Shown: piece after piece, positions 21,508 through 32,495 of the stretch
Layout of the letters: every line of letters begins with the position of its first letter
Position numbering within the stretch: the stretch's first letter is position 1
Assembly: GCF_012489685.1 (NCBI RefSeq)
Contig: NC_080043.1
Coordinates: 30,040,743-30,104,742, forward strand
Reading direction: 5' to 3'
DNA from: Lotus japonicus
Taxonomy: Eukaryota > Streptophyta > Magnoliopsida > Fabales > Fabaceae
Length of the DNA: 64,000 nt
Made by a program: the position numbers and the translations under genes
Notes under the pieces: generated by a model
Told to the model about the DNA's origin: nothing
What the model saw: only the letters and a program-made list of their open reading frames with translations
Databases searched by the model: none

Positions 21508-21877
21508 TGTGGAATGGGCGGGACATAAAGGATACTTATGCCCGCCCAAATCGAGTAATCAGATGAACGAAAGACACCTTGGCGGGATTCACGGAATAAC
21601 ATCGAATCCCGCCCTTCCTTTAGTCAGGCCCACACGCCAGCTGGAAGATTCCTTTAGATTTGTCTTATATGCATAAAGACTTGGGCCCCGGTTGTCAGGC
21701 CCAAGTACAGTAAAAGTCCACATCATGATCACTTCCTCTATAAAAGGAGAGGTCAACACCTTGTAAAAAGTACCTTTTGAACATTTAATGAGAATATTCC
21801 TTTTATGATATTTTTAGTACTCTGCTAGGGTTTACTTTCTGTCAGTCTTCTACGTCAGATCTCCCTAGTACAGAACA
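21508..21877 (+). repeat. 3' LTR
   Basis: 370 bp with canonical TG...CA ends (tgtgga ... gaaca). A TATA box tataaaa is at 21739-21745. It is the better-preserved LTR, and identical by eye to the 5' LTR apart from the two differences noted there. Confidence 0.93.
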
Positions 21878-21882
21878 TCCTA

Positions 21883-22211
21883 TATATCAATGAGGTTAGT
21901 ATAATTTCCCCCCCACAAGATAACCCCACAACCAGCAGCCATAAGACTAAGTCCTTTGAGACTTGAAGATCACATTTAGTAGGTAAGTCTCTCTTAACAA
22001 ATCTTTCTTCATACACAACATCTATAGATTAAACCCTTGACTAAATGCTTAAAAACTCAACTATGTATCAATTATGTTATACCTTGATGGTTATAATTTT
22101 ATTTCATATAGCTTTACTGTACTTTAATTATAACCGTATGAAATTAATCTTTTTAAGCATGTGACACATAAATTATCTGTAATTAATTAAGTTAACTATA
22201 TGTCTTGCTTA

Positions 22212-22237
<26 letters not shown>
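21883..22237. other. Intergenic between LTR element and Helitron
   Basis: No gene. A (TCTA)n microsatellite at 22212-22241 runs into the Helitron's 5' end. Confidence 0.5.
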
Positions 22238-22242
<5 letters not shown>

Positions 22243-23159
22243 ACTATATATAAAGGAAAAGTTTTGGCAGCTTGGAGGGTTAAACGGGAATTCAATACAT
22301 CATTACACATGGTTGAAATTTTTGGTATGGATATTTCTGTAATTTTGTTAATTATTGAATAGAGAATCAAATCTTGGCCGTCCCTTTAGTCTTTAGTTTG
22401 ATATTGGCCGTTGATTCTTTGATAGAAAGCAAAGTGAAATCCTAATTGGCCAATTAATCGACCGTAACAGATTTCCCTTTAGCATTCGCTCGGTAGATTT
22501 CCGTTTTCATTCTACCATTTCTCTTGCCAAAAAAGGCTTACGTTTTGGTTCTCTGCAATCAAGGCTTCCGTTTCAATTCCACCACTTCTTGAAACCCCAT
22601 TCGTTTTGTTCCAGTATTAAAGTGAGTGATCGTTTCTTTCGCTTTGTACATTCCCCTTTCGTCAGATTGTCTGCATCAGAGAGATCTAAGACGACTTCGA
22701 CATCTTCGCAAGGTATCGTTTTTTCCCCTCTTTGGTTAGTCTGAATCCCTTACCTTCATCTTACTCCGATGGCGGAACTGTCGAATCCTCCGTCTCCATT
22801 GGCTTTGCATTGAATCCATGCCTAATTTACAGGTTTTAGAGCATTTTCTTTTCAGAGAAGCTTGAAATTTGGTGTAGCAGAACACGAATCCTCAAGGACT
22901 ACAATGGGTAGGTGTGGTTTCTTTCCTTTTTTCTCATGCAATCTTCTTAAATTTCGGTTCTTATGTTTTTATCTTTATAATTTGCATTATTACTATGAAG
23001 AGTGGAGCAAAAAGAAGGGACCGGACCAGAAGTCCAGAACATCAAAAGTACATTGAATGAGTAGTTGTGCAATATTACTAATCCTTGCATCAGATTTGAC
23101 CTTTCCAATGAGAAATGATCGTGGAAGGGTTTATGCCTTAGAGATTGATTGAGAGATCG

Positions 23160-25220
23160 ATGGCTGCAAGTACAAAAAAATCATCTAGCTTGGGTGCGGA
23201 GGATCCTACTCAGGTAAAATCTATTAAATGCATTAGATTTGACCCTTTCAATGAGAAGTGTAACATTATTAAGATATACTTAGTGGAAAGGTTTCAGAAA
23301 CATGCTTACATGATCATAGCTAATAACATATTTGGGCAATCATGAATTCCACTGATTCAAGGGTGATATTATATAAGGCTTGGCCAATAGCTTGCAGAAA
23401 CAATCAGCCATACATTGTCCTTCAATCATAAGCTAGCCTTTTAAGAGAAGATGCATGATAGCCTTGCAACACCAATCCTTCCATGTGGGGTTCAAGCATG
23501 GCTGGATCCCACGGAACATAAAACTTCTCTTATAGTTTTAAATTCACATCCTTCCATATCCTTGAAGACTAAGGTTTTTGTTTCTTATATTAATATGAGA
23601 ATTTGTATAACCGTGTTGCGTGTTTTTCTAATGTATAAAACTATAAATTATCAATCTGAGATAATATCATAACACCACATTTCTGATCAAGAAAGAAGAA
23701 TTATTGTCAGTTCTGTCCTTTTCACTAATCATTGAAGTTAACATGTTCTCATTACCATGTTAGTGTGGTTTAAAAGTGTTATTTCAGCTTTTGGTGCAAG
23801 ACATGGAGTCAGCTACTTAAGTTGCATTTGTATTTTTTATATGTATTTAAATTTCAAAGACATGAGCAACCACATAGAGTTATGATTTTTTGCAGGCTTA
23901 GGCAAACATCATGATGTTAGGTTTCTTTCGCTGCAACTCTTTTACTGTTCTTCTTTCTGTCTTTCATTTGTTCATCTCAATCGACCTTATTATGCATTTT
24001 TAATTTACCTGCAGTTCTGCTCTGGAGAGTCCGAATTTGAGGGACTTTGATTCACTTGAACTGACGCACATGCTCGCATTTTGGGGGTTAGAATTGAATT
24101 AATGTTTTATGCATTTGTGTTTTTTTACTGTTATGGAATCGCCAATCCCCATTGTGAGAATCATTCTCTTTTTTCCTCCTTTCATCTTTTTACTTCACCA
24201 TTGTGATTTCACCCTATCTATTCTTCAGATTTTGTTGTGAGACAAGCAGTGGCTATTGTCATGAAAGAAAAGCAAAGGGATGCTTCTAAGGTAACTTGAT
24301 AAAGACACCTTCCGTTCTCATTCTGTGTTGCAGGGACTACACTTCTAAAATGATGTCTGTTGTCGGCTTCAAGTGAAAGCAGGTTATTGCTATTAGTTTT
24401 TTTGTTTTTCTAATTTTTTAAAGATGGTAACGTAGGTTCATCTATGATTGTGTGCTTGCAAGTACATGCTTAGATTTTGGTTCCTATATAGTATTATTAC
24501 ATTTTATCTCCTTCTGACTTATTTCTACTACTATAATCAATTGAAATTGTTTTATTTCCCTTTCGACCATGGTCACAAGTGTGAGATTCAACTCCTCACT
24601 ATCCATTGTGCCAACAAGCATCCTAATACATGATATTGTGTAGAAAAGCAGTGTCATTGTGATAACAAAAAACTGTAAGTATTAATTGCCTCCATTTTTC
24701 TTGGCTTAGCTTCAATAGCTGCCTTTATGTTGTTTTCTCAAGCAACAATAACATAGAGCTTATTTTCCTATGCAGGTTCATATACTACTGGAAATGGATT
24801 TTGTTCACTAATTTTTTAAGGCTTTGAGATTTTGTATAGATCAGAGGATCAAGGATCCAAACTGAAGCTGCAAATAGTGATTAGAAAGGAAAAACAAGAA
24901 TCTGTCCAGGTTTGTTTGATTTATTTGAGGCTAAATTGTGGATTTAACTCAACGTGGTTGCTGAGTGACTCCAACTCTATCTGTTCATCTCTTATATATT
25001 GTGGATTTAACTCAAGGTGATTGTTGATAAACTGAGAATGAGGACTCAGATCAGTGATTATTTGAATTGTTTTTCCTGACATGTTCCATGGGCAGGACTG
25101 GATCTTATCATCATATCAGATATGTGGCTTCTTTCATCAGATTTGCATTGCATTGGATGTTCATGTGGGAAAACTATTGAAGACCCTAACTGGGAGATGG
25201 AAATCTGCACTTTTGTATAT
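23160..25220 (+). pseudogene. Exon-like pieces captured by the Helitron, plus strand
   Basis: Several short stretches are open and bounded by splice-like signals: ATG 23160 to 23213 (18 codons, donor CAG|GTAAAA); about 24229-24290 (acceptor CTTCAG, donor AAG|GTAACT); about 24841-24909 (acceptor TATAG, donor CAG|GTTTGT); and about 25097 onward (acceptor GGGCAG). The first encodes a Ser/Lys-rich start. The others are short charged peptides, too short to assign to a family. Spacing of 0.2-1 kb looks like a normal plant intron-exon pattern. They may be from one captured host gene or several. No complete reading frame can be assembled by eye. Confidence 0.35.
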
Positions 25221-25736
25221 TTCAAGGTTTATGTTTCCATTTTGCTTTAATGGTTTAGTAATGTTTTTAGTTCCTTTTCTTTATATGCTTCCATTTTTTG
25301 CTTATTTGAGAAAATTGCCTAATTGAAGTGTTTCTTTAGACAGTGATTTTTTGTGCTTTAATTCTGGTGTGGAAAGGTAGGAAAAAAGAATAGTTTGTTA
25401 GGGGACCTTTGGTTTTCTTATGTTATGAACATAATTGAGAATAAGAGGTGAAGCTTATGAACTATATTTTCCAGACAAATGCTCATTTGGGGCAGGAAAA
25501 ACTTTTACAGTGGTAGGGGTATAAGTAGTTCATGTAGTTAAGCTAATTTCAGGAAATGAACCACATATGGCTGGAAGAAGGTAGAGTATAAAACCAGTTG
25601 TGGTTAAATTTTTGCTATTTTCTACCTAATAGGATTTTCCAACTATACTTATTTGCTTGGTTTTTTCTTGCAGTTTTTAAGATTAGTAACTAATAGTTCA
25701 GTAAATGAGGTTCATTGTAGGCTTACTTGAAATTGG

Positions 25737-25898
25737 TGCCTGCAAGCTGTGATGGACTGCAACCTGAGTTGATGATTGTGGTGGGAAACCACCACTAGGA
25801 AGTCCCATGGACTCAATGTGAATCATAGGTTGTTGAACAACTTTCAGAGGAACATCACCTTGAAGACCAACATCACCTTCAGAAGCACTATGATCCAT
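25737..25898 (-). pseudogene. Captured first-exon-like fragment in the Helitron, minus strand
   Basis: An ATG at 25896-25898 opens 54 codons that end at a good donor (TTCAA|GTAAGC). The peptide is non-repetitive, with an acidic start, a Pro/Gly-rich middle and several Gln/His residues, unlike random AT-rich DNA. The following 3' sequence on that strand is not an obvious continuation. I do not recognise the protein. It lies opposite to the plus-strand pieces, so the Helitron probably captured more than one segment. Confidence 0.4.
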
Positions 25899-26227
25899 TT
25901 ATTTTTTCAATGGTGGAATCAGGGTTTTAATTCTTAAACCTGTAATGTAGGCAAGTGTAACGAGGATGACTTATAGTAGTTTATGAACATAAAATGTTTA
26001 ATGATTATGATTTTTGGAGAGTGGTTAGAAGAACTGAAATGTCAGGTTAGAATTAGTAAGATCTGAAATGTTAGCTTCAAATTCTGTTACATTTGAATAA
26101 CTTAAGTTATCAAATTAAATTGTCTTTAAGAATATAAGTGAATGTAGTTGAATATTTTATAAAAGAATTTAAGTGCAGCTTTAAAGTGGACAATGATAAT
26201 ACAAATTTAATCAAAATATAAGGTTAA

Positions 26228-26748
26228 AGTTGTCATGGAATTATTCTCAAAAAAAAAAGTTTGTCATGGAATTTGACTAAAGAATGCATATGGATAGTAA
26301 AACAAGTCGGTTACTAATTTTTTTTTGGTACATAGTCGGTTACTAAATTTATTTGTCTTTAATAATTGCATAGTGGTTATAGAATTTTAAATACACCAAA
26401 AACAAATTTTTAAACACACCATCAAATAAAACAATATTGGGTAACTAATAAATTTAATAGCCTTACTTTCAAAAAAAAAATTTAATAGCCTTGATTGCCA
26501 TGGTAAAATAAACATAGAAAAAACAGAAATGAGTAAAATAATATATTTTTTAACTGAGGCTAGGAAATCTATTATGCTAAGGACCGAAAAAGTGGGTTAA
26601 AAAGCATGCCATCAAATAGTGTAGATGATTGGATAACTAATTTAGGAATTAATATTAATTATGTAGTTGCGCACAATCTAATTAAAATATAAATTGAAAG
26701 TTTTTGACAACCAAAAAAAAAAGAAGCAACCAAAAAAAAAAGTTTTTG
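26228..26748. repeat. Cluster of A-tail-only micro-insertions with target duplications
   Basis: Four small direct repeats enclose an A- or T-run with a few extra bases. ttgtcatggaatt at 26230-26242 and 26261-26273; agtcggttactaa at 26305-26317 and 26334-26346; aatttaatagcctt at 26451-26464 and 26479-26492; and a less exact case (agtttttg) near 26699 and 26741. The inserts are only about 14-18 bp in the first three. They look like extremely truncated LINE/SINE insertions. Confidence 0.6.
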
Positions 26749-27720
26749 CAGCTGAGGGGCAACTTTGTCATTCACTAATTCATTGTACACCACTCTTAAA
26801 TTAAGCATGAGTATTTATGTAAAAGTGCTAATTATTTCTCTTAGGTTCAATCAGGATTTTGTTCATTCCATCTCCAAATGTCAATAGAATTGAAAAAGTT
26901 GATTGATTTTTGTGTCATTGTTAGGTTGCCAAAAAGTTAATCTTTAATGGGTTAGTTCTAATACAAAAACACATTAAATCTTCCATATTTGTATTCATTA
27001 CTAAATTTTTTATCATAAATGAATTTTACATGTTATTGGATATTAATGAAAAAAATTCGAAGTAATCTTAAACTAAATTAAAAGAGAACAATAATGATTT
27101 TTTAATATAAAATAACCAAATAAAAGTAAATATATAGTGATTATATTAAAAAAACTTATCATTTAATACACATAGTTAGGTTAAAAGAGTAAAGATTGAA
27201 AATGAAAGCATTTTCATATAGTTTTGAAATCCACAACGGTGTATTTACATTGTACTTCATATAGTTAAAAATTGTATTATTTACATGGTACTACATTTTG
27301 TCTGTAAACAAAAAAACCATCAAAAAAATTAAGAAATATAACTAGAAAAATTCAAAAAAAGTATAAATTAATTGAAAAATTAAAAATATAATAAATAATA
27401 ATATAAATTGAATTTTTTTTAGTTAAGAATGACTTCAAAAACTATTAAATTTTTATATAGAAAAAAATAAATAATGTAGCATTTAAAAAAAAATAGGGTT
27501 AAAAACCACAAATAAACAAAAAGATTGTGCTTTTTTAAAATTTAAACAAACACATTCATCACAAAAAACAAATTTTTATTTTATTATATAAATAATTGTT
27601 TATTTTAATTCTTAAATTATCTTCTAATAAGCATAATAAAAATAACATATATTTAATAAAAAAATTACGCGATAAACTAAAATGAAAATCCCCCGTGCAT
27701 CGCACGGGTCAAAGTACTAG

Positions 27721-28129
27721 TTGTAACATATCGGAGTTGTTAGCTCATTAGTGCTTTTCTTTTAGTGATACAACCTAAAAAATGTTATTGAGGATAGATT
27801 CAATTAAAATATCTTATTGTATATGTAATCTAAGTTATTAAATTTCTTGTATTTTACATTTTAAAATTAAGAAAATAAAATATTTCAATAGATAAATACA
27901 CTTACACCCAAATCCCCTCACATAAATCAATCATTTGCTACCCATTTTTTTTTTGGAAAAAAAAAAACCAACCATTATCTCTAACCTCAAAACTCTGAAA
28001 TTTCCTGGTATATCTGAAAAAGTTTCCATTTTTCAAGAGATGAATTCAATCTTCTATGTTTTATCATATACTTAAGAAACTAATTGAAATAAGATCTCAA
28101 ATATGATGCGTTCGAGACTTTACTATGGT
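27721..28129. other. Intergenic
   Basis: AT-rich, no gene or element end recognised beyond the Helitron's right flank. Confidence 0.4.
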
Positions 28130-29840
28130 TTCATGTCCCATAGCAGCTCAAGGGGCTGTGGCCACCAAAGCTTGAGGGAGTTGGATGGAGGCGGCGAGCT
28201 GGCAGATGAAGACAAAGGGAAGTACGATGGGGCTGGCATCACGTCCAACTTCTCGGTATCTTCGTGATCCACTCTGTTCATTAACGACATTTTGGACTCG
28301 ATGGGTTACCACCATGTTATGGGCCACTTCGAGTATATTGGCAAGCCGATGAAGGTTTTCGTTCAACATTTGTGGAAATAGGGGCGCGCGCTTCGATTTT
28401 TCTAGTTTGCGTCAAGGAAGCAAACCCTTTCGACTTTCAGATCTTCGGATGGGTTCCAATTTGGAGGTGCGGCCTTATATGTTGTGACGACTAGGTTTCC
28501 GATTGCAGGTGTTTCATCCATGGATAGTCGTTAAGTCTAGGCTCTAGTGACCTGGTTTGTCTTCAAAGTCTTTGTGGGATTTTATGGTAGGGAAGGAGAA
28601 AGGCTCGGGCTTGGCAGTTTCTCTCCAATAGAGGAAGAGATGGTCTTTAGCTTCTAGAGTTCTACATTTAGGACCATTGGGTTCCTGATGAGGTTGTGTT
28701 GTTTGAGATTGCTTCTCTGGCTCGACTGACTGAGGATGTCGATGTCTAAGGTTCCGAAGAAGATGTGGCCATGGGTGCGTGTGGGTAGTTAATCCAGATT
28801 TGACGAGTCATGTGGTCTTGGGTAACTTCTCTTTGGGTTTCAAAGAGGATGTAGTGTAGGCTCCTTCTTTTTCTGCGACTGGTGACTGGAGAGTGGAAGT
28901 CTTTCATGGTTTTTTCTTATGTTGATCTTGGTGCCTTTGTGGCCTAGAGTTCCTCTTCTGGTGCTGGTTTTGGTCGGTTCAATGGTTTTAACCCTTTTTT
29001 GAGGGTCTCTCAGGTTGTTCCCATGTGGTCTTTTTCATCTTATCTTAGTGTGGAGGCTACGTTGGTTCTCTCTTTGCGCTCTAATTATTTTGTAGGGTGC
29101 TCTTTTGCTTACCATGTTCATGAGGTCAGCCCAACAACGTCTCATTCTGGTCCAAGGCTTCATCTTTGTTGGGCAGCGGATCTCTCTCGAGTTGATTGAG
29201 ACGTAGCTGGTTTTGAGGCGTTGTCTTTGGAAGTTTTTGGTTATGTGGTGCCTAGGAAGATAGGTCAATCTAGGAAATTGAATAGTAAAGGCAGAAAATG
29301 AATGGGTTGGATGCAGAGGTGGCAGTGGTTTCGGGGCTAACGGAGCCGAGGGAGAATACTCCTAATCTGGTGATTTTACTAGAGACATAGGATTCCACAT
29401 GCGTTTTGACGAGATCTTGGTGTATTTGGCTGCAAGCAAAGCAGATTGGCATGGTTTTTTTATGGGACCAAAGACGATTCGATTTTTAGTTTAGGAGAGC
29501 ACCTTCGTAGCACATACCCCTTAGGTTATATGGATGAGTTTCAGGATGGCGGTTGATCTGGGTTCTTCATTTTTTGTGGTCGCCTTATTTTTCTTTCTTC
29601 TAGGTATTCGTTGCCGAGTTTCTTTGGCTTTCTTTTTGTGTAGCCTTTTATAGCTCTTTGTGTTTGAGTCTTGAGATTGTAGGTGTTAATGTGAGTTTTA
29701 GTTTTTGGTTCTGAGGAGGTTTTGTGTCCCTCTTTTGATTGTGTTTGCTTCCCTTTTTTTCTCTTTGAGTATGGTGTGCTATGATTTTTTTTTTTTTTGA
29801 TATTTAACTTTTTGCTTTCAATAAAAAATCTGTATACATT
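28130..29840 (+). pseudogene. Decayed LINE with ORF1-like RNA-binding remnant
   Basis: From about 28265 a frame with stops reads Leu-Phe-Ile-Asn-Asp-Ile...Gly...Val-Phe-Val-Gln, then Arg-Ala-Leu-Arg-Phe-Phe, matching the RRM-like start of plant L1 ORF1 proteins. Base composition is GC-richer than the surroundings. The 3' part (29560-29840) is T-rich non-coding and ends at caataaaaaat, like a LINE tail. Many stops and frameshifts occur, and no reverse transcriptase was recognised, so it is probably internally deleted. Confidence 0.45.
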
Positions 29841-31680
29841 TAAATTACAATCAATTTCAAACATTTTTTTCAAAATTATTTATTATTATTATAAAATATA
29901 CTTAAACGTGTGAATCTGGAAGCATTCAAAGGGTAACCACTTACCGGATATAAATACCAGGAAAAAAAGTTACTTAAGTTTCAATTAGTTTTTCTTCCAC
30001 AAATTAGGAAAAAAGAAAGAAATAAACAGAGAGAAAAAAAAGACATAGGGCACATCACAAAATTCACAATACAACTGAATACGGCAGCCTTGAAGGTCCT
30101 CACCTCCTTTAAGACTCAAGACTAAGGTGCAACTTGTTGGTCTAAAATTAAGGTATTTCCCACTCTTTACTAAAGAATCATGTTTGGGCCATGTATAACC
30201 TTTAATTATCGATGGAAAAAATTATTTCTACTAAATATTCAACACAATTAAAATATAGAGAACTCGAACTCGAAATTTCAACTTAATCTATAGAACAACT
30301 ATAAGACTTATGAATAAGAAAGGTGCATATATGACACTAGTTGCATTTGATTTAAGCTTAAAAAGGACCGCGTCCTTTGGTAGAAAGAAAAAGGGAAGCA
30401 AAGATTTTTGTGTGAGTGCGAAATATATGTGTGTGGGGAAGCACTATTGGGATTAGGATAGGAGCACGTAGCATGAAAGGACTTGGTCTACCAAACCCTA
30501 ACAAAACGGCATCCGCTCCCTAACTTCATCTCATCTCATCCCATACAATACTCCATTCTCAAAAATTGTAGGGCAGGTAGTTTCCTATTTATTTCCTCAC
30601 TCTTCACTCCAATCTCACATTTCAACTAAGATCCAAAATTAAAGGAAACCTTTAATATTTTATCCTCCTCCATTACCTAAATTTAAAATCAAATCAAAAC
30701 TTTTTTTTTGAACGAAAAATCAAAACTGTAAATATATCAAAACACTCCCACATTAATTAGAGTTAATTATCCCTATTCAAAATATAACAGAATCTCATCT
30801 CAGTTAGAAGTAAGATTAAGCATTTTCAAACAAAAATATTTGTGCACACCATTTTGTTTGTGGCAAACATTGTAGTTTGTAGCGGATTCTAAAGTGATGG
30901 TTTTTTACTGTCACAAACGTTAAGTGTCAGATATCTACTACAAAAGTTGTGTACACATATCAAAATTTATGATAAAAAATTTTCTTTTCTTTTTCTTTTT
31001 TTTGGCTACACTTTAAAATCTCATTTATATTGCCTTTTTAAATTATTACCACAACTTCAAAAAAATTAATTTTTTACCACATTTTTTTTGTTAATTAAAT
31101 AGGTTTTGTTGGTATAGAAACTAAGGAGAGGGACCAGCCGGCATGCTAAAGCTACCACACAGATGAAGGGCTCTCCCATCACCCCCAGCAAAAGTAACAG
31201 ATTACATTACAGAATCAAATCAAAACAGATAGTAAAATTAATGTTCGAAGAAAAATAATAACACTAGTTCAGTTTTTTTACGTCAATTTGTTAAACAACG
31301 TGTAGCATTTACAGAAAAGACAGGTAGGTGATGTGAGTTACGTGTAACTCCCCAATTTGATGGTAACGTTGTCTCTTGGGTTTTACATCACAGTCAGGTG
31401 ATGTTAACCATGAAAAAGAAAACAAAAACAAACCATCTTCGTGGTTGTAACAAATCCCAGCAGTTTTCTTTCCTTGACTTGGACAAGCAAGCAACCAGTT
31501 TAAGATGCAAAGTGCCAACCCAAAGGATTTCCACAAATGCCCTTTCCTTAACTATTTCTTTTTCTCCCCAAAACTTAACAATCACGGCAATTAACTAATT
31601 ATCAAAAAAATTAGGAATTTTCAAATTTGAATCGTAGATATAATAGATATCAAGATTTCACATCTTCATAGGTATTTCAC
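29841..31680. other. Intergenic, no gene seen
   Basis: AT-rich. It holds one micro-insertion (aaatcaaaact at 30691-30701 and 30717-30727 around a T-run). Open frames here are short and lack domains. Confidence 0.4.
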
Positions 31681-31699
31681 TTAAAAAATAAGTAATTTT

Positions 31700-31875
31700 T
31701 TTTGCAAGTAAAAAAATAAGTGATTTTAAAATTGAATAATTTTTTTAATATATACTTTCTTTTATTTTAGTACATGAGAAAGATAAATTACACTATTTAA
31801 GGATTGAACTCTTGACCTCTCATCCTCAACTCATATATTTCTTAACTCTTATCACTTGAGCTATTATTCGAAGAG
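31700..31875 (-). mobile_element. tRNA-derived SINE-like element
   Basis: On the minus strand, an A-box-like tagctcaagtgataagagt (about 31846-31864) is followed by a B-box-like ggtcaagagttcaatcc (about 31803-31820). The 3' side is AT-rich with T-runs on the plus strand. Ends are approximate. A nearby micro-insertion has aaataattgattatt at 31958-31972 and 31986-32000. Confidence 0.45.
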
Positions 31876-32369
31876 TTTAATTGATACTTTAAAAAGCATA
31901 AATTGAATTATGTTTATATTCAGTTATGAAAAAAAAATCACTTTAAAAAATTACTATAAATAATTGATTATTTTTTTTTGAAACTAAATAATTGATTATT
32001 CTAAAAGCTACTAAAAATAAGTCAAATCTAATGTCTGCTTTTATTTCAAATTCTATTTTTATAAAACCAAACCGTTCAAAAAGCTACATAAGTGATTTTT
32101 TAAGTAAGTGATTATTTCACATAATAAGCACACATCAACAAACCCTAAATGCAAGACATGGAACTAAAGGGTATTATTGGAAACTAGTAAAAAGGTAGAA
32201 GGCATCTAAAGAGAGAAAACGGGCAAGCCTAGCATGTTTCAACTTAAAAAAATCTTCAATTCATTGTGGCGTTTTTTCCAAAATGAAAATCACTTCCAAA
32301 AAGAATCAAATTTTCAACATTTAATTTACTATATTTTTTATTATAAATTAAAAAATAAGATTTACGTGA

Positions 32370-32382
32370 CCTCGTATATATC
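32370..32382 (+). promoter_or_regulatory. Putative TATA box of second ZAT-like gene
   Basis: The string cgtatatatccc lies about 120 bp before the start codon. Position and sequence only. Confidence 0.4.
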
Positions 32383-32495
32383 CCAAGTCACACCTACTCA
32401 TTTCACAGTTTCGCATATCGCAAAACAGAAACAGAGTGTGTTGTGCGTTTGTTTGTTTTGCTCTGTTTTTCCTTTTTTCTTTGCATTTTTGGTTG

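Larger units (their letters stand above)
13487..21877 (+). mobile_element. Young Tat-lineage Ty3/Gypsy LTR retrotransposon, 8.4 kb
   Basis: Two LTRs (13487-13854 and 21508-21877) flank gag-pol and an antisense gene. The 5-bp TSD tccta lies at 13482-13486 and 21878-21882. Tat-lineage placement rests on a second, archaeal-type RNase H between the RT/RNase H and the integrase, and on an antisense ORF downstream of pol. The LTRs differ only at the outer edge (5' copy starts cgga, 3' copy tgtgga) and at one C/T in the last ten bases, so insertion is recent. gag-pol carries at least two in-frame TAG codons and a probable frameshift, so this copy is unlikely to be autonomous. Confidence 0.92.
22238..27720 (+). 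mobile_element. Non-autonomous Helitron, 5.5 kb
   Basis: The 5' end reads TCTATACTATATATAAAGG, the plant Helitron start. The 3' end has a hairpin (stem cccgtgc/gcacggg, 27692-27708) eleven to twelve bases before the terminal CTAG (27717-27720). Flanking bases are A (22237) and T (27721), fitting insertion between A and T without target duplication. No Rep/helicase coding was found, so it needs help in trans. The first part holds exon-like pieces bounded by splice signals; the last 1.8 kb is AT-rich. Because the 5' end sits in a TCTA repeat, its first base is uncertain by a few repeat units. Confidence 0.88.

Noticed and set aside
22212..22241. CRISPR-like or regulatory direct repeats
   Set aside because: It is a simple TCTA microsatellite in plant DNA. 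No CRISPR array or cas gene is present anywhere in the window.
28148..29873. Minus-strand frames in the decayed LINE region
   Set aside because: The plus strand gives the ORF1-like pattern and T-rich 3' tail; the minus-strand frames are shadows or low-complexity Lys-rich translations of the tail.
31309..31598. Small genes on either strand
   Set aside because: Overlapping frames of 60-75 codons on both strands, with AT-rich composition and no recognisable motif.
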